A stretch of 53,126 nt of DNA from Bradyrhizobium sp. (GTDB lineage Bacteria > Pseudomonadota > Alphaproteobacteria > Rhizobiales > Xanthobacteraceae): positions 1 to 53,126 of the forward strand of contig NZ_JAGWUA010000006.1 in assembly GCF_028868675.1 (NCBI RefSeq), in the 5' to 3' direction. Made by a program: the position numbers and the translations under genes. Shown here in pieces: positions 1-9,668 of the stretch. The notes under the pieces were generated by a model. The model was not told the DNA's origin. It ran no database searches and worked only from the letters and a program-made list of their open reading frames with translations. Each line of letters opens with the position of its first letter. The stretch's first letter is position 1.

Positions 1-52
1 CTTCGCCGTCCGCCACGTCTATCGTGCCACGTCAGCCAATCGAAAACGGCGC

Positions 53-526
53 ATGCGCATCCGTCTCCTCATCCCGGCTCTCGTCGTGCTTCTGGCCGGA
101 TCGGTCGCCGCCCAGCACAGCCATCACGGCCACATGGACCACGGCGCTGGGGCGGCCGACACGCGCGAGTTCGTCAGCTTTCCTCCGGAACTCGTCGTGC
201 ACACCATGGCCAACATGCGCGACCACCTCCTGGCGCTCCAGGAGATCAGTGACTCCTTGGCGAACGATCAGCCGGACAAGGCCGCAAGAATCGCCGAGCA
301 GCGTCTGGGCATGAGTTCACTGCCACTGCACGGCGCCGACGAGGTCGCCGCGTTCATGCCGAAGGGCATGCAGGACGCCGGCACCACCATGCATCGCGCG
401 GCGAGCCGCTTCGCCATTGAGGCGCAAAATGTGGGCGTCACCGGCGAGCTCAAGCCCGCGCTGGGCGCGCTGGCCGAGGTCATGCGCGCCTGCGCCGGTT
501 GTCACGCCGGCTATCGGCTGAAATAG
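53..526 (+). CDS. Secreted c-type cytochrome (c556/c'-like) with His-rich N-terminus
   Basis: Signal peptide (MRIRLLIPALVVLLAGSVAA), QHSHHGHMDHG stretch after it, C-terminal CAGCH heme motif. Confidence 0.7.
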   Translation: MRIRLLIPALVVLLAGSVAAQHSHHGHMDHGAGAADTREFVSFPPELVVHTMANMRDHLLALQEISDSLANDQPDKAARIAEQRLGMSSLPLHGADEVAAFMPKGMQDAGTTMHRAASRFAIEAQNVGVTGELKPALGALAEVMRACAGCHAGYRLK

Positions 527-535
527 CCGCAACCG

Positions 536-2167
536 CTAACCGCGACGCGCGATCAGCGGTCGCCCCGGCAGCATGATCTCGAATTGCGCGCCGCCCTCCG
601 GAGCGGGCGAGGCCGAGAGCTGCCCGCCGTGCCGCTCGACGATCATGCGGCAGATCGCAAGTCCCAACCCGATGCCGTGAGACTTGGTCGTGACGAAGGC
701 ATCGAAGATGCCGGCGAGCTTCGCCGGCTCGATTCCGGGACCGGTGTCGATGACCTTGATCGCGATCCCGTCAGGCTCGCGCCGCTCGGTCTTCACTCGC
801 AGCATCCGCGGTCCATCTTCGTGCCCGGCCATTGCTTCGATCGCGTTGCGAACGAGGTTGAGGAGCACTTCCTGCAACTGTCCGGGATGCACGATGACCG
901 AAGGATCGCCGGCCGTCAGCTCGGTGCGCACCGCGATGCGGTGCTCGGCGAGTTCGCCCTGCAGTGCATCGAGCACGCCGATCACCATCGCGTTGACGTC
1001 GACCGGAATCCGCTCCTCGTCCGAGGCCCGGAACAGATCGCGGATGTTGTCGAAGATCTGGCTGGCGCGGTGCCCGTCGCTGACGATCTTGTTGAGCGCC
1101 GTGCGGGCCTTGTCGAGGTCGGGCGGCGCATGCGCGAGGAAGCGCAGCGCCGTGCTTCCGCGCATCACGATCGCCGCCAGCGGTTGCTTCACCTCGTGCG
1201 AGATCGAGGCCACCACGGCCTCCAGGTTCATCAGCTTGTTGTCGCGCTCGCGGCTCAGCATCATGTTGGTGCGCGCAAGGCGCGTATAGAGCCCGGTCGT
1301 CTCGACCAGCAGGATCACCAGCACGATGGTCGAGGTGGCGAGCGAGAGCACGCGGCTGAAATAGAAGCCGAGGCTGAAGCGGACCAGAGTCAGCGCGAGT
1401 TCGCCGACCAGCGCGCAGGCGACCACCATCAGCCACAGATCGAGAACGGAGCGCCGGCGCAGCCAGAGGGAGACGAGCGCGACCGCACAGAGCAGGAGGT
1501 CGAAGGTGGGAGCGAAACTGCCGAGCCGCGTGAGGCCCGAGGCACTCACGAACAGATGGGGCAGATACGCATCGCCCCCGATGGCGAGCCAGACCAGCGC
1601 GGTCACCGCCGCAACCGTGATCGCGACACACCAGGTGATCGCAGACTTGATCGACGCGTGGACCTTGCGCTGGCCGTCCTTCATCCACGCATAGACGGTG
1701 AGGACCGTGGGAAAGCCGGAGTGCCAGAAGATATAGAGCCATGCCGTGGTCTGCAGACCCGCGCCGAGCAGCCCCGTCGGCGAGAACGCGCCCGGAAACG
1801 TCAGCGCATGGGGCACGACGATCAGCGCGGTGAAGAGATATCCCCCCGACAGCACCAGGAGCGCGCGCGAGCGCGAGATCGAGAATTGCGCGAACAGCAG
1901 GATCGCGGTGACGAGGTCGGTGACGAGGATGGTCGCGTTGAGAAAGGGAATGAAGGCCGCGAATTGCGGCAGCGGCGTCGCCGCGATCGGCGCCACACAG
2001 GCGACCGCCGCCGCGAGGAGAGCAACCGCGCCGAGCGCGATGCGCTTCTCGAGCGCGGTCGGCTCCAGATCGATCAGTTCGACGCTGGCGCCGGACCTTT
2101 CGTCGAGCGTGACCGGACCGACCTCGGATTCGCCGCTCGCGTGCTTGGGGTCGGCGCGGCCCGGCAT
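536..2167 (-). CDS. Sensor histidine kinase with multi-TM MASE4-like N-terminal domain
   Basis: SHEVKQPLAAI H-box, NLVRNAIEAM N-box, DTGPGIEP and GLGLAICRMIVERHGG ATPase motifs; multi-TM N-terminus. Confidence 0.9.
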   Translation of the reverse strand: MPGRADPKHASGESEVGPVTLDERSGASVELIDLEPTALEKRIALGAVALLAAAVACVAPIAATPLPQFAAFIPFLNATILVTDLVTAILLFAQFSISRSRALLVLSGGYLFTALIVVPHALTFPGAFSPTGLLGAGLQTTAWLYIFWHSGFPTVLTVYAWMKDGQRKVHASIKSAITWCVAITVAAVTALVWLAIGGDAYLPHLFVSASGLTRLGSFAPTFDLLLCAVALVSLWLRRRSVLDLWLMVVACALVGELALTLVRFSLGFYFSRVLSLATSTIVLVILLVETTGLYTRLARTNMMLSRERDNKLMNLEAVVASISHEVKQPLAAIVMRGSTALRFLAHAPPDLDKARTALNKIVSDGHRASQIFDNIRDLFRASDEERIPVDVNAMVIGVLDALQGELAEHRIAVRTELTAGDPSVIVHPGQLQEVLLNLVRNAIEAMAGHEDGPRMLRVKTERREPDGIAIKVIDTGPGIEPAKLAGIFDAFVTTKSHGIGLGLAICRMIVERHGGQLSASPAPEGGAQFEIMLPGRPLIARRG

Positions 2168-2173
2168 GCCTGC

Positions 2174-2758
2174 CTACGCGCCGCGGGAGAGCCAGAGGCG
2201 GACGAGATCCGGCAATCCCCTTGCGTTCGTCTTTTCCATGATGTGGGCGCGATGGAATTCCACGGTGCGCGGGCTGATGCCGAGGCGCACGGCGATCTCC
2301 TTATTGGACTCGCCGGCCACCACATGCTCGAACACCTCGATCTCCCGTGCCGTCAGCTTCTGGAGGCCGTGGCGCGCTTCGCCGTCTTCCGCTCCAGCGC
2401 CGTTCGCACCGGGGCGCAGCGCCGTCTCGACCGCGTCGAGCAGCGTGTCGGCGTCGAAAGGCTTTTCCAGGAAGTCGGCGGCGCCGGCCTTCATCGCCGC
2501 CACGGCCATCCTGACGTCGCCGTGCCCCGTGATCAGGATCAGCGGCAGCGCGGACCCGGCGGAGCGCAGGTGGCGCAACAGCGTGAGCCCGTCCATGCCC
2601 GGCATCCGCACGTCGCTGACGATGCAGCCGGGCTCCAGACCGGGGCCCCGCGCCAGCAGGTCCTCCGCCTTCGGGTAGGCGCGAACGGTGTACCCGGCCT
2701 CCTCCAGGAGTTCGACCAGCGATTCCCGCATCGGCCGGTCGTCCTCCACGACATGCAC
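2174..2758 (-). CDS. FixJ/NarL-type response regulator (REC + LuxR HTH)
   Basis: VHVVEDDRPMRESL...VSDVRMPGMDGL...LITGHGDV...FLEKPFD; C-terminal LTAREIEVFEHVVAGESNKEIAVRLGISPRTVEFHRAHIMEK. The ORF track extends to 2836 with a TTG; GTG at 2758 fits the REC domain start better. Confidence 0.9.
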   Translation of the reverse strand: MHVVEDDRPMRESLVELLEEAGYTVRAYPKAEDLLARGPGLEPGCIVSDVRMPGMDGLTLLRHLRSAGSALPLILITGHGDVRMAVAAMKAGAADFLEKPFDADTLLDAVETALRPGANGAGAEDGEARHGLQKLTAREIEVFEHVVAGESNKEIAVRLGISPRTVEFHRAHIMEKTNARGLPDLVRLWLSRGA

Positions 2759-2822
2759 GCACCCGGGCAAAGCGCCGTCCCCCTGCGAATCGACGCAGCA
2801 TACCGCCTCATCTCCCCCGGGC

Positions 2823-2836
2823 TTGATCGAGATCAA
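2823..2836 (-). promoter_or_regulatory. FNR/FixK-type box TTGATCGAGATCAA
   Basis: Perfect TTGAT-N4-ATCAA dyad about 65 bp upstream of the likely RR start; a TATGCT -10-like hexamer (minus strand, 2802-2797) lies about 30 bp from the box centre, as expected for a class II FNR/FixK promoter. Confidence 0.7.
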
Positions 2837-3208
2837 TTATCCAAGCCGAAGCTCGGAATTCGGCAGCCGGACCCCCGTAAATCTACTAGCTGGGGATCGC
2901 CCGAGTTACCCAGGGACGGCACCCGACGTAGGGATTTGATGGCAGAATTGCCGACTTGCCTGGACCGGCGGCGCCGAGCCCGTGCTGTCATTTCGGGCCA
3001 TATGTTGCTTTCCGGCGCAGTCTCCCAAGTGACTGCCAACAAGAAGACTGTTCGATCGCACGACCTTGCCGGGCGCATTGAAGAGCCGAAGCGAAATATC
3101 CCCCCGGTGTTCGCTTCAGACGATACGGCGCGCGGTGCCGCCACCGCGCGTCGACTTCTTCCGAGGCCGTGGCAGCTGCTCGAACCCGCGACACCATAGG
3201 ACACGAAG

Positions 3209-4156
3209 ATGCCCGCCCGCTGGCTGAAGCCATCGCGAATCCTGAGCACCGAGCACTACTACGATGCCGACGCATACCGCGCCCATGAGGTCCTCGGCGG
3301 CGGCACCTCGACTGCGCTGCGGCCGCGCGAGTTTTGCGTATCGCGCGCCATTCTCCCGCTTCAGGACGGCATCTTCGTGCTGCAGCGCTCCTTCGCCCGG
3401 CATCTCGAAGCGGATCTCGGAACCGATCAGGGTGTCGGCCTGTTCATTCCCATCGCGTTCCACTGCAACATCAACGGCCACGATGCCGATAATTCGACCA
3501 TCGGGCTGATGCGCGGCCGGACTCCGGCCAAGGTGATCGAGCAGCATCCGAACACGTATCTGATGCTGCGCTTCAACTCCGACATGCGCCATCGCGGCTG
3601 GCTCGACGACGACGAGGCGCTGCACCTCGTCCGGGCCCCGACCGAAAGCATCCAGAGCCTGCGCGCAGCGATCCTGGACATGTTCAGCCTGGCCTCGGCA
3701 TGCGACGACCCACGGCAGTTCGAGACGCTCAACCGGCCGATCCAGGAAAGGTTCGTCGCCGCCCTCGACGACGCCCTGGTCCCCGACGGCGCGCACCGGG
3801 CGCGCCCCGGATCCTACGACAGGCACCGCCGGCTGGTCGACCGGCTGGACGAGCAGGTGACGCTACTCGGCGGCACGCCGCTCTACAGCGAGGATCTCGC
3901 GCAGGCGCTCGGCGTTTCCGTCCGCACGCTGCAATCGGCGACGCGGACCGTCCACGGCGTCAGCCTGCATCACTATCTCCGGCTCAAGCGACTGTGGTCG
4001 GCGCGCAAGCAACTCACCACCGGGAGCACGGGCCTCACCGTCAAGGCCGCCGCGCTCGGCAACGGCTTCTGCCACATGGGCGACTTCTCGAAGGACTACA
4101 GATCGGCGTTCGGGGAGATGCCTTCGGAGACGCTGGCGCGAGGCCGGCATCTCTAG
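3209..4156 (+). CDS. AraC family transcriptional regulator
   Basis: C-terminal AraC HTH: YSEDLAQALGVSVRTLQSATRTVHGVSLHHYLRLKRLWSARKQL...GFCHMGDFSKDYRSAFGEMPSETL. Confidence 0.85.
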   Translation: MPARWLKPSRILSTEHYYDADAYRAHEVLGGGTSTALRPREFCVSRAILPLQDGIFVLQRSFARHLEADLGTDQGVGLFIPIAFHCNINGHDADNSTIGLMRGRTPAKVIEQHPNTYLMLRFNSDMRHRGWLDDDEALHLVRAPTESIQSLRAAILDMFSLASACDDPRQFETLNRPIQERFVAALDDALVPDGAHRARPGSYDRHRRLVDRLDEQVTLLGGTPLYSEDLAQALGVSVRTLQSATRTVHGVSLHHYLRLKRLWSARKQLTTGSTGLTVKAAALGNGFCHMGDFSKDYRSAFGEMPSETLARGRHL

Positions 4157-4284
4157 CCCCCGCGCCTACCCTCCATTCGGTTGTTGCGCTTCCAGATCAG
4201 ACGTCATACCTCTGCCGAAGCCCGTCGCGGCCCACCCGCGGCTTGCGTCACCGACGCCAGCCGCCGCGTGGAAAGGAATTGGCG

Positions 4285-5232
4285 GTGGACGCAACCGAAC
4301 TCTCCGTCGTGAATCGCCTGGAAAACCGGCTCGGGCGGCTGCATGCACGACAGCGGCTGGGCATCGAGGCCGACCACGAGGCGCAAATCTTCGGCCAGGG
4401 CCTCAACTTCTTCCACATCGAGAACTGGTATTCGGTTCACTCCGTCATCCGCACCGCCTTCAGGTTCTCCGGCCTCTATCGGCGCGGACTGAAGAACGCG
4501 GCCGACGTGCAGGTCAGAACCACCGACCTCGCGTTCGCGGCCCTACCAAAAGCCTTCGACGGCTTCACCCTGCTGCACATCAGCGACCTGCATGTCGACA
4601 TGAACGCGCCGGCGATGCGGCGCCTGGCGGAGCTGTTGCCTGCGCTCGCCTACGACGTCTGCGTGCTCACCGGCGACTTCCGCGGCGCGACCTACGGACC
4701 GTTCGACGCCGCGCTCGACGGCATGAAGGCAATCTGCGCGCTGCTGACGTCGTCGGTCTACGGCGTGCTCGGCAATCACGACACGATTCGGCTGGTCCCC
4801 GGCCTGGAAGATCTCGGCGTCCGCATGCTGCTGAACGAATGCACGGCGCTGACGCGGGGCGATGAGCGCATTCATCTCTGCGGCATCGACGACGCGCATT
4901 TCTATCGCGTCGACAACATCGAGAAGGCCGCGGCCGACATTCCGCCGGAGAGCTTCACCATCCTGTTGTCGCACACGCCGGAGATCTACCGCCATGCCGC
5001 GCATGCCGGCTTCGACCTCCTGCTCAGCGGCCACACCCATGGCGGCCAGATCTGCCTGCCGGGCCCGGTCCCGATCACGCTGGACTCGGCGCTGCCGCGG
5101 CGGTTCGGATCGGGGCTGTGGCGATATCACGACATGGTCGGATACACCTCGGTCGGCGTCGGATCCTCGGTGGTGCCGATCCGCCTCAACTGTCCGCCCG
5201 AGATCGCGCTGCACCGGCTGCATTGCGCCTGA
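4285..5232 (+). CDS. Metallophosphoesterase
   Basis: LLHISDLHVDM, LTGDFRG, GVLGNHD, LLLSGHTHGGQICLPG motifs; GTG start in frame with the ORF 3700..5232. Confidence 0.85.
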   Translation: MDATELSVVNRLENRLGRLHARQRLGIEADHEAQIFGQGLNFFHIENWYSVHSVIRTAFRFSGLYRRGLKNAADVQVRTTDLAFAALPKAFDGFTLLHISDLHVDMNAPAMRRLAELLPALAYDVCVLTGDFRGATYGPFDAALDGMKAICALLTSSVYGVLGNHDTIRLVPGLEDLGVRMLLNECTALTRGDERIHLCGIDDAHFYRVDNIEKAAADIPPESFTILLSHTPEIYRHAAHAGFDLLLSGHTHGGQICLPGPVPITLDSALPRRFGSGLWRYHDMVGYTSVGVGSSVVPIRLNCPPEIALHRLHCA

Positions 5233-5236
5233 GGCC

Positions 5237-5740
5237 TCAATAGGGCCGGTCGCGAATGTGCATCCAGAACAACAGGCGCGAGGCCAGGATCTCGCCGACG
5301 AGGAAGATGCCGACCGCCACGGCGACATCGATCGCCGTCAACGACAGGTCCCGCCAGCACAACAGCGCCGGGATCAGCGATTCCGGAATTTGATCGAGAC
5401 CGGTGGCGCGGCTGCTCAGCGCAAAGCCGAGCCGGCGCTTGATGAAGCTCGACAGCAGGTCTCCGGCCATCGCGCCGGCGCCGATCGCAAACCCCGTGCC
5501 GGGCGTCAGACCAAGCAGCGGCGCCGCAAGGCTTGCCGCCGCAACCGCGGACACGAAGCCGCGCAGCGTCTTGGAAGCGCCGAACAGCGGTCGACCGTCG
5601 ACAAAGGTCGCGCCGCCATCGAGCGGCCGGGCCAGACGCTCGCCCAGCAGACGCTTGGCAATCACCGGCATGCCGTTGGCCACCGCGAGGAGCACGAGCA
5701 GCTTGAGGATGACGGCGGTCTGCATGCCAGGCAGGTCCAT
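5237..5740 (-). CDS. CDP-archaeol synthase-like (CarS/DUF46) membrane protein
   Basis: RPLDGGATFVDGRPLFGASKTLRGFVSAVAA...GAMAGDLLSSFIKRRLGFALSSRATGLDQIPESLIPAL resembles the CarS-like family. Confidence 0.75.
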   Translation of the reverse strand: MDLPGMQTAVILKLLVLLAVANGMPVIAKRLLGERLARPLDGGATFVDGRPLFGASKTLRGFVSAVAAASLAAPLLGLTPGTGFAIGAGAMAGDLLSSFIKRRLGFALSSRATGLDQIPESLIPALLCWRDLSLTAIDVAVAVGIFLVGEILASRLLFWMHIRDRPY

Positions 5741-5780
5741 TCTTCGTTGGACCCGTCTAGTAACATAACCCGCCGCGAGG

Positions 5781-6596
5781 TCAGCCCCTGCCTTGCTTCA
5801 GGCCAAGCTCGCCGCGCGGGTGCCGACCGGCACGCTGCGGAATGAGAAACAGGCACGCAATGATGAAGATCGCGATCGCCGCAGATGCCAACGGACGACT
5901 CCAGGCCAGGCCGCCCTGGCCGACGGGTTTGTCGAGGAAATCGCCGACGGTCGCGCCCAGCGGGCGAGTCAGGATGAACGCCGCCCAGAACAGGGCGACC
6001 CGCGACGCATTGGTCCAGGCATAGAGCCCCGCGACCACCGCCAGCGCGGCCAGGAAGATGAGCGCGCCGCCGCGATAGCCAATGTCGCCGGTATCCGCGA
6101 TCCAGTCGCCGAGCGCCGTGCCCAGCGTTTGCGAGAATGTGATCGCGGTCCAGTAGTAGGCCTCGACCCTCGGCGTGTTGACGGTATCGACCGCAATGGT
6201 TCCCTCAGTTGCGTACCAGAGGGCCAGGATCGTCATCAGGCAGATCAGCAGCAGCGTCGATCCGCCGGCATATCCGACGCCCAGAGAGCGGTCGGCGAAA
6301 TCGGCCATCGTCGTCCCGAAGGTGGTCGAAGCCACGATGGTCGCCCAGTAGAGGGCCGGGTGGAATGTGCGGGCGGCGATCTGGACGGCGACGAGCGCGA
6401 TCAGCGCAACCAGGAACAGGCCCGTGCCGGCCAGATAACCCCAGTTCAACGTCATCGTGACCGTGTCGCCGCCGGTTTCTCCCAACGTGGTGGCAGCGAT
6501 CTTGATGACCCAGAAGCCGAGGGACACCTCCGGCACCTTGGTGGCGTACCGGTCGTCATGGCCGTCCATGCGGGAATCCCCCTTCGCAAGAGGCAA
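5781..6596 (-). CDS. COG4705-like integral membrane protein
   Basis: Repeated motifs KIAATTLGETGGDTVTMTL, TIVASTTFGTTMADFADR, TFSQTLGTALGDWIADT, LTRPLGATVGDFLDKP, each followed by TM helices. Confidence 0.7.
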   Translation of the reverse strand: MPLAKGDSRMDGHDDRYATKVPEVSLGFWVIKIAATTLGETGGDTVTMTLNWGYLAGTGLFLVALIALVAVQIAARTFHPALYWATIVASTTFGTTMADFADRSLGVGYAGGSTLLLICLMTILALWYATEGTIAVDTVNTPRVEAYYWTAITFSQTLGTALGDWIADTGDIGYRGGALIFLAALAVVAGLYAWTNASRVALFWAAFILTRPLGATVGDFLDKPVGQGGLAWSRPLASAAIAIFIIACLFLIPQRAGRHPRGELGLKQGRG

Positions 6597-6815
6597 CCGG
6601 TCTCAACCGCTGTCCAGGTCGGGAGTTCGCTCACGCCGCTCAACAACGCGTGTACGAGCCTGGGGCACGAGCTCCGTACCGCGTCTGCCTGGAAGGGGAC
6701 TCCCGCCGTGATCTCGGCTTTGCGGGTGCGTCAATGACGCTTGTCGCTCTCCGCCTTGCCAGCCGGGCCGATACCGTCAACATTGACCGCGAGAAACCAG
6801 CCGGGAGAACCAGGG

Positions 6816-7712
6816 ATGCCAAGCTTTTCGACGCTGACGATCGAGCCGGACCCCGCCGCGCCGCGCGTGGCCCGCCTGCTCCTGAACCGGCCGGAGCGGC
6901 TCAACGCGATCAACGACCAGACGCCGCGCGAGATCCGCGCCGCCGTGGAATGGGCTGAGAAGAACGACGACATCCACGTCATCATCGTCGAGGGCGCGGG
7001 CAAGGGCTTTTGCGGCGGCTACGATCTCGTCGGCTATGCCGAGAGCACCGCCGACCGGCCCTGCCAGCAGGAGAGCTTCCCCTGGGATCCGCTCGTCGAC
7101 TACGCCGCGATGAAGCGCAACACCGAGGACTTCATGAGCCTGTGGCGCTGCCCGAAGCCGACGATCGCCCGCATCCACGGCCACGCGGTCGCCGGCGGCA
7201 GCGACATCGCGCTGTGCTGCGATCTCATCGTGATGGCCGACGATGCCCGCATCGGCTACATGCCGACGCGGGTGTGGGGATGCCCGACCACGGCGATGTG
7301 GACGTTTCGCCTCGGCCCGACGCGCGCCAAGCAGCTGATGTTCACCGGCGACGTGATCGACGGCCGCACCGCGGCCGACTGGGGACTTGCGAACCTCGCG
7401 GTGCCCGCGAGCGAGCTCGACGCCGCCACCATGAAGCTCGCGCAGCGCATCGCCGGCGTGCCCAGGAGCCACCTCGCGATGCACAAGATGGTCGTCAACC
7501 AGGTGATGCTGACCATGGGGCTGGAACAGACCCAGATGCTGGCGACCGTGTTCGACGGCATCTCGCGCCACAATCCGGAAGGGCTGTGGTTCCGCCGCTA
7601 TGCGCAGCACCACGGTTTCAAGGCGGCGGTCGAATGGCGCGACAGCGGCCGGCCGATTCCCGAGGGCGACGAGGCACGCGCCGAGATCCGCCGCCTCGAC
7701 GGCGCATCCTGA
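6816..7712 (+). CDS. Crotonase / enoyl-CoA hydratase family protein
   Basis: [44 protein letters not shown]; start at [12 protein letters not shown] chosen within the longer ORF. Confidence 0.88.
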   Translation: MPSFSTLTIEPDPAAPRVARLLLNRPERLNAINDQTPREIRAAVEWAEKNDDIHVIIVEGAGKGFCGGYDLVGYAESTADRPCQQESFPWDPLVDYAAMKRNTEDFMSLWRCPKPTIARIHGHAVAGGSDIALCCDLIVMADDARIGYMPTRVWGCPTTAMWTFRLGPTRAKQLMFTGDVIDGRTAADWGLANLAVPASELDAATMKLAQRIAGVPRSHLAMHKMVVNQVMLTMGLEQTQMLATVFDGISRHNPEGLWFRRYAQHHGFKAAVEWRDSGRPIPEGDEARAEIRRLDGAS

Positions 7713-7918
7713 AAGGGCACCGCGACGATGGAGGCCGCAACCGCGGCCGGCGGTAACGGAAGGCTCCGGGACCGGCGGGCCATCCGTATATCTACTGACT
7801 CGAAATTTAACTTGGATTGAAGGCGCGGGCCATAGGTCTCACGGGGACGAGGACTCATCGACCGAAGATGATCGGAGATGACGTTCCCGGTTGAGCCGAT
7901 GTCCGCGATTTCACAAGG

Positions 7919-9643
7919 ATGATTTCACGAGGATTGACAATGTCGTTTGCAATGCTGCGCCGGTTCAACATGACCATCAGCCGGAAACTCTATGCACTCA
8001 TTGCCCTCTGTTTCGCGGGTCTTCTGGGAATTGCGACCCTCGATTCGCGCGAGCTGGCGTCGAGCCTGAAGCAACAGAAGCAGATCGAGTTGCAGCATCT
8101 CGCGGACCTTGCCCTCAGCATCGTCAAGGAGGAATACGCAGCCTCCCAGAAGGGCGACATCGCGGTCGCCGACGCGCAGAAGCGGGCGCAGGAGCGGGTC
8201 AAGGCGCTTCGCTACGGCAACAACGACTATTTCGTCATCCAGAACATCGACGGCGTGGTGCTGATGCATCCGGTCGCGCCGCAGCAGGTCGGCCGGGACG
8301 TGACCGCGATCAAGGACGCGAACGGGAAAGCCTTCCTGGCCGAAGTGACGAATCAGGTGAAGCAGAAGGGCAGCGGCTTCGTCGACTTCTACTGGCCGCG
8401 GCCGGGATCCGACAAGCCGCAGCCGAAGCTCTCCTACATGGTCGGGTTCACGCCGTGGAATTGGGGCATCATGGACGGCGTCTATGTGGACGACCTGGAC
8501 GCCCAGGTCTGGGCCTCGGCGCAGCGCTCCATGATCGTGGCCGGGCTGGTGCTGGTGCTGACGCTCGCGGTGTCGATGCTCGTCGCCCGGGGCATCACCA
8601 AGCCGCTGCAGCGCATGACGGGTGCGATGAAGGAGCTCGCGGGCGGCAAGCTCGATGTCGAAGTGCCCGGCATCGGCCGGCGCGACGAGGTCGGCGAGAT
8701 GGCCGAGGCCGTCGAGGTCTTCAAGAGCAATGCGGTCGCCCGCCAGGGTCTCGAGGCCGAGCGGAAGGAGGCGGAAAGCCGTGCGACCGCCCGGCGCAGG
8801 GCGGACATGCACAAGGTGGCCGACGACTTCGAAGCCGCGATCGGCGGAATCGTCGAGGCGGTGTCTTCGGCCTCGTCTCAGCTCGAGCTGTCGGCCGGCA
8901 CGCTCACCTCCACCGCCGAACGCGCGAAGGAGGTCACGACCGCCGTGGCCGCAGCATCCGAGGAAGCCTCGACCAACGTGCAGTCGGTGGCCTCGGCTAC
9001 GGAAGAAATGGCATCATCGGTCAACGAGATCAGCCGCCAGGTGCAGGAATCGGCGCGGATGGCGAACGAGGCGGTCGACCAGGCCCGGACCACCAACGAT
9101 CGCGTCAGCGAACTGTCGAAGGCCGCCGCCCGCATCGGCGACGTGGTCGAATTGATCAACACCATCGCCGGGCAGACCAATCTCCTGGCGCTGAACGCCA
9201 CCATCGAGGCGGCCCGCGCCGGCGAAGCCGGCCGCGGCTTCGCCGTGGTGGCGTCCGAGGTCAAGGCGCTCGCGGAGCAGACCGCCAAGGCGACCGGCGA
9301 GATCGGCCAGCAGATCACCGGCATTCAGTCCGCAACCCAGGACTCCGTGAACGCCATCAAGGAAATCAGCGGCACCATCGAAAAGCTGTCCGAGATCTCC
9401 GCGGTGATCGCCGCGGCGGTGGAGGAACAGGGGGCGGCGACGCAGGAAATTTCCCGCAACGTGCAGCAGGCAGCCCACGGCACCACCCTCGTCTCGTCCA
9501 ACATCGCCGACGTGCAGCGCGGCGCCGGCGAGACCGGCTCCGCCTCGGCGCAGGTGCTATCGGCCGCACAATCGCTGTCCGGCGACAGCAATCGCCTCAA
9601 GCTCGAAGTCGGCAAGTTCCTGGGTACGGTTCGCACCGCCTAG
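7919..9643 (+). CDS. Methyl-accepting chemotaxis protein with sCache_2-like sensor domain
   Basis: Cache-like YFVIQNIDGVVLMHP; HAMP region; signalling hairpin INTIAGQTNLLALNATIEAARAGEAGRGFAVVASEVKALAEQTAKAT. Confidence 0.93.
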   Translation: MISRGLTMSFAMLRRFNMTISRKLYALIALCFAGLLGIATLDSRELASSLKQQKQIELQHLADLALSIVKEEYAASQKGDIAVADAQKRAQERVKALRYGNNDYFVIQNIDGVVLMHPVAPQQVGRDVTAIKDANGKAFLAEVTNQVKQKGSGFVDFYWPRPGSDKPQPKLSYMVGFTPWNWGIMDGVYVDDLDAQVWASAQRSMIVAGLVLVLTLAVSMLVARGITKPLQRMTGAMKELAGGKLDVEVPGIGRRDEVGEMAEAVEVFKSNAVARQGLEAERKEAESRATARRRADMHKVADDFEAAIGGIVEAVSSASSQLELSAGTLTSTAERAKEVTTAVAAASEEASTNVQSVASATEEMASSVNEISRQVQESARMANEAVDQARTTNDRVSELSKAAARIGDVVELINTIAGQTNLLALNATIEAARAGEAGRGFAVVASEVKALAEQTAKATGEIGQQITGIQSATQDSVNAIKEISGTIEKLSEISAVIAAAVEEQGAATQEISRNVQQAAHGTTLVSSNIADVQRGAGETGSASAQVLSAAQSLSGDSNRLKLEVGKFLGTVRTA

Positions 9644-9668
9644 TCCAGGGCCGGATACGCGCGGACCG

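Noticed and set aside
584-3199. 871-aa plus-strand ORF
   Set aside because: Antisense to the histidine kinase/response regulator genes; Arg/Asp/His-rich low-complexity translation typical of a GC-rich shadow frame.
7733-7748. GGCCGC-AACC-GCGGCC stem-loop after the crotonase gene
   Set aside because: Perfect short hairpin but no T-tract; expected by chance at this GC content, so not called as a terminator.
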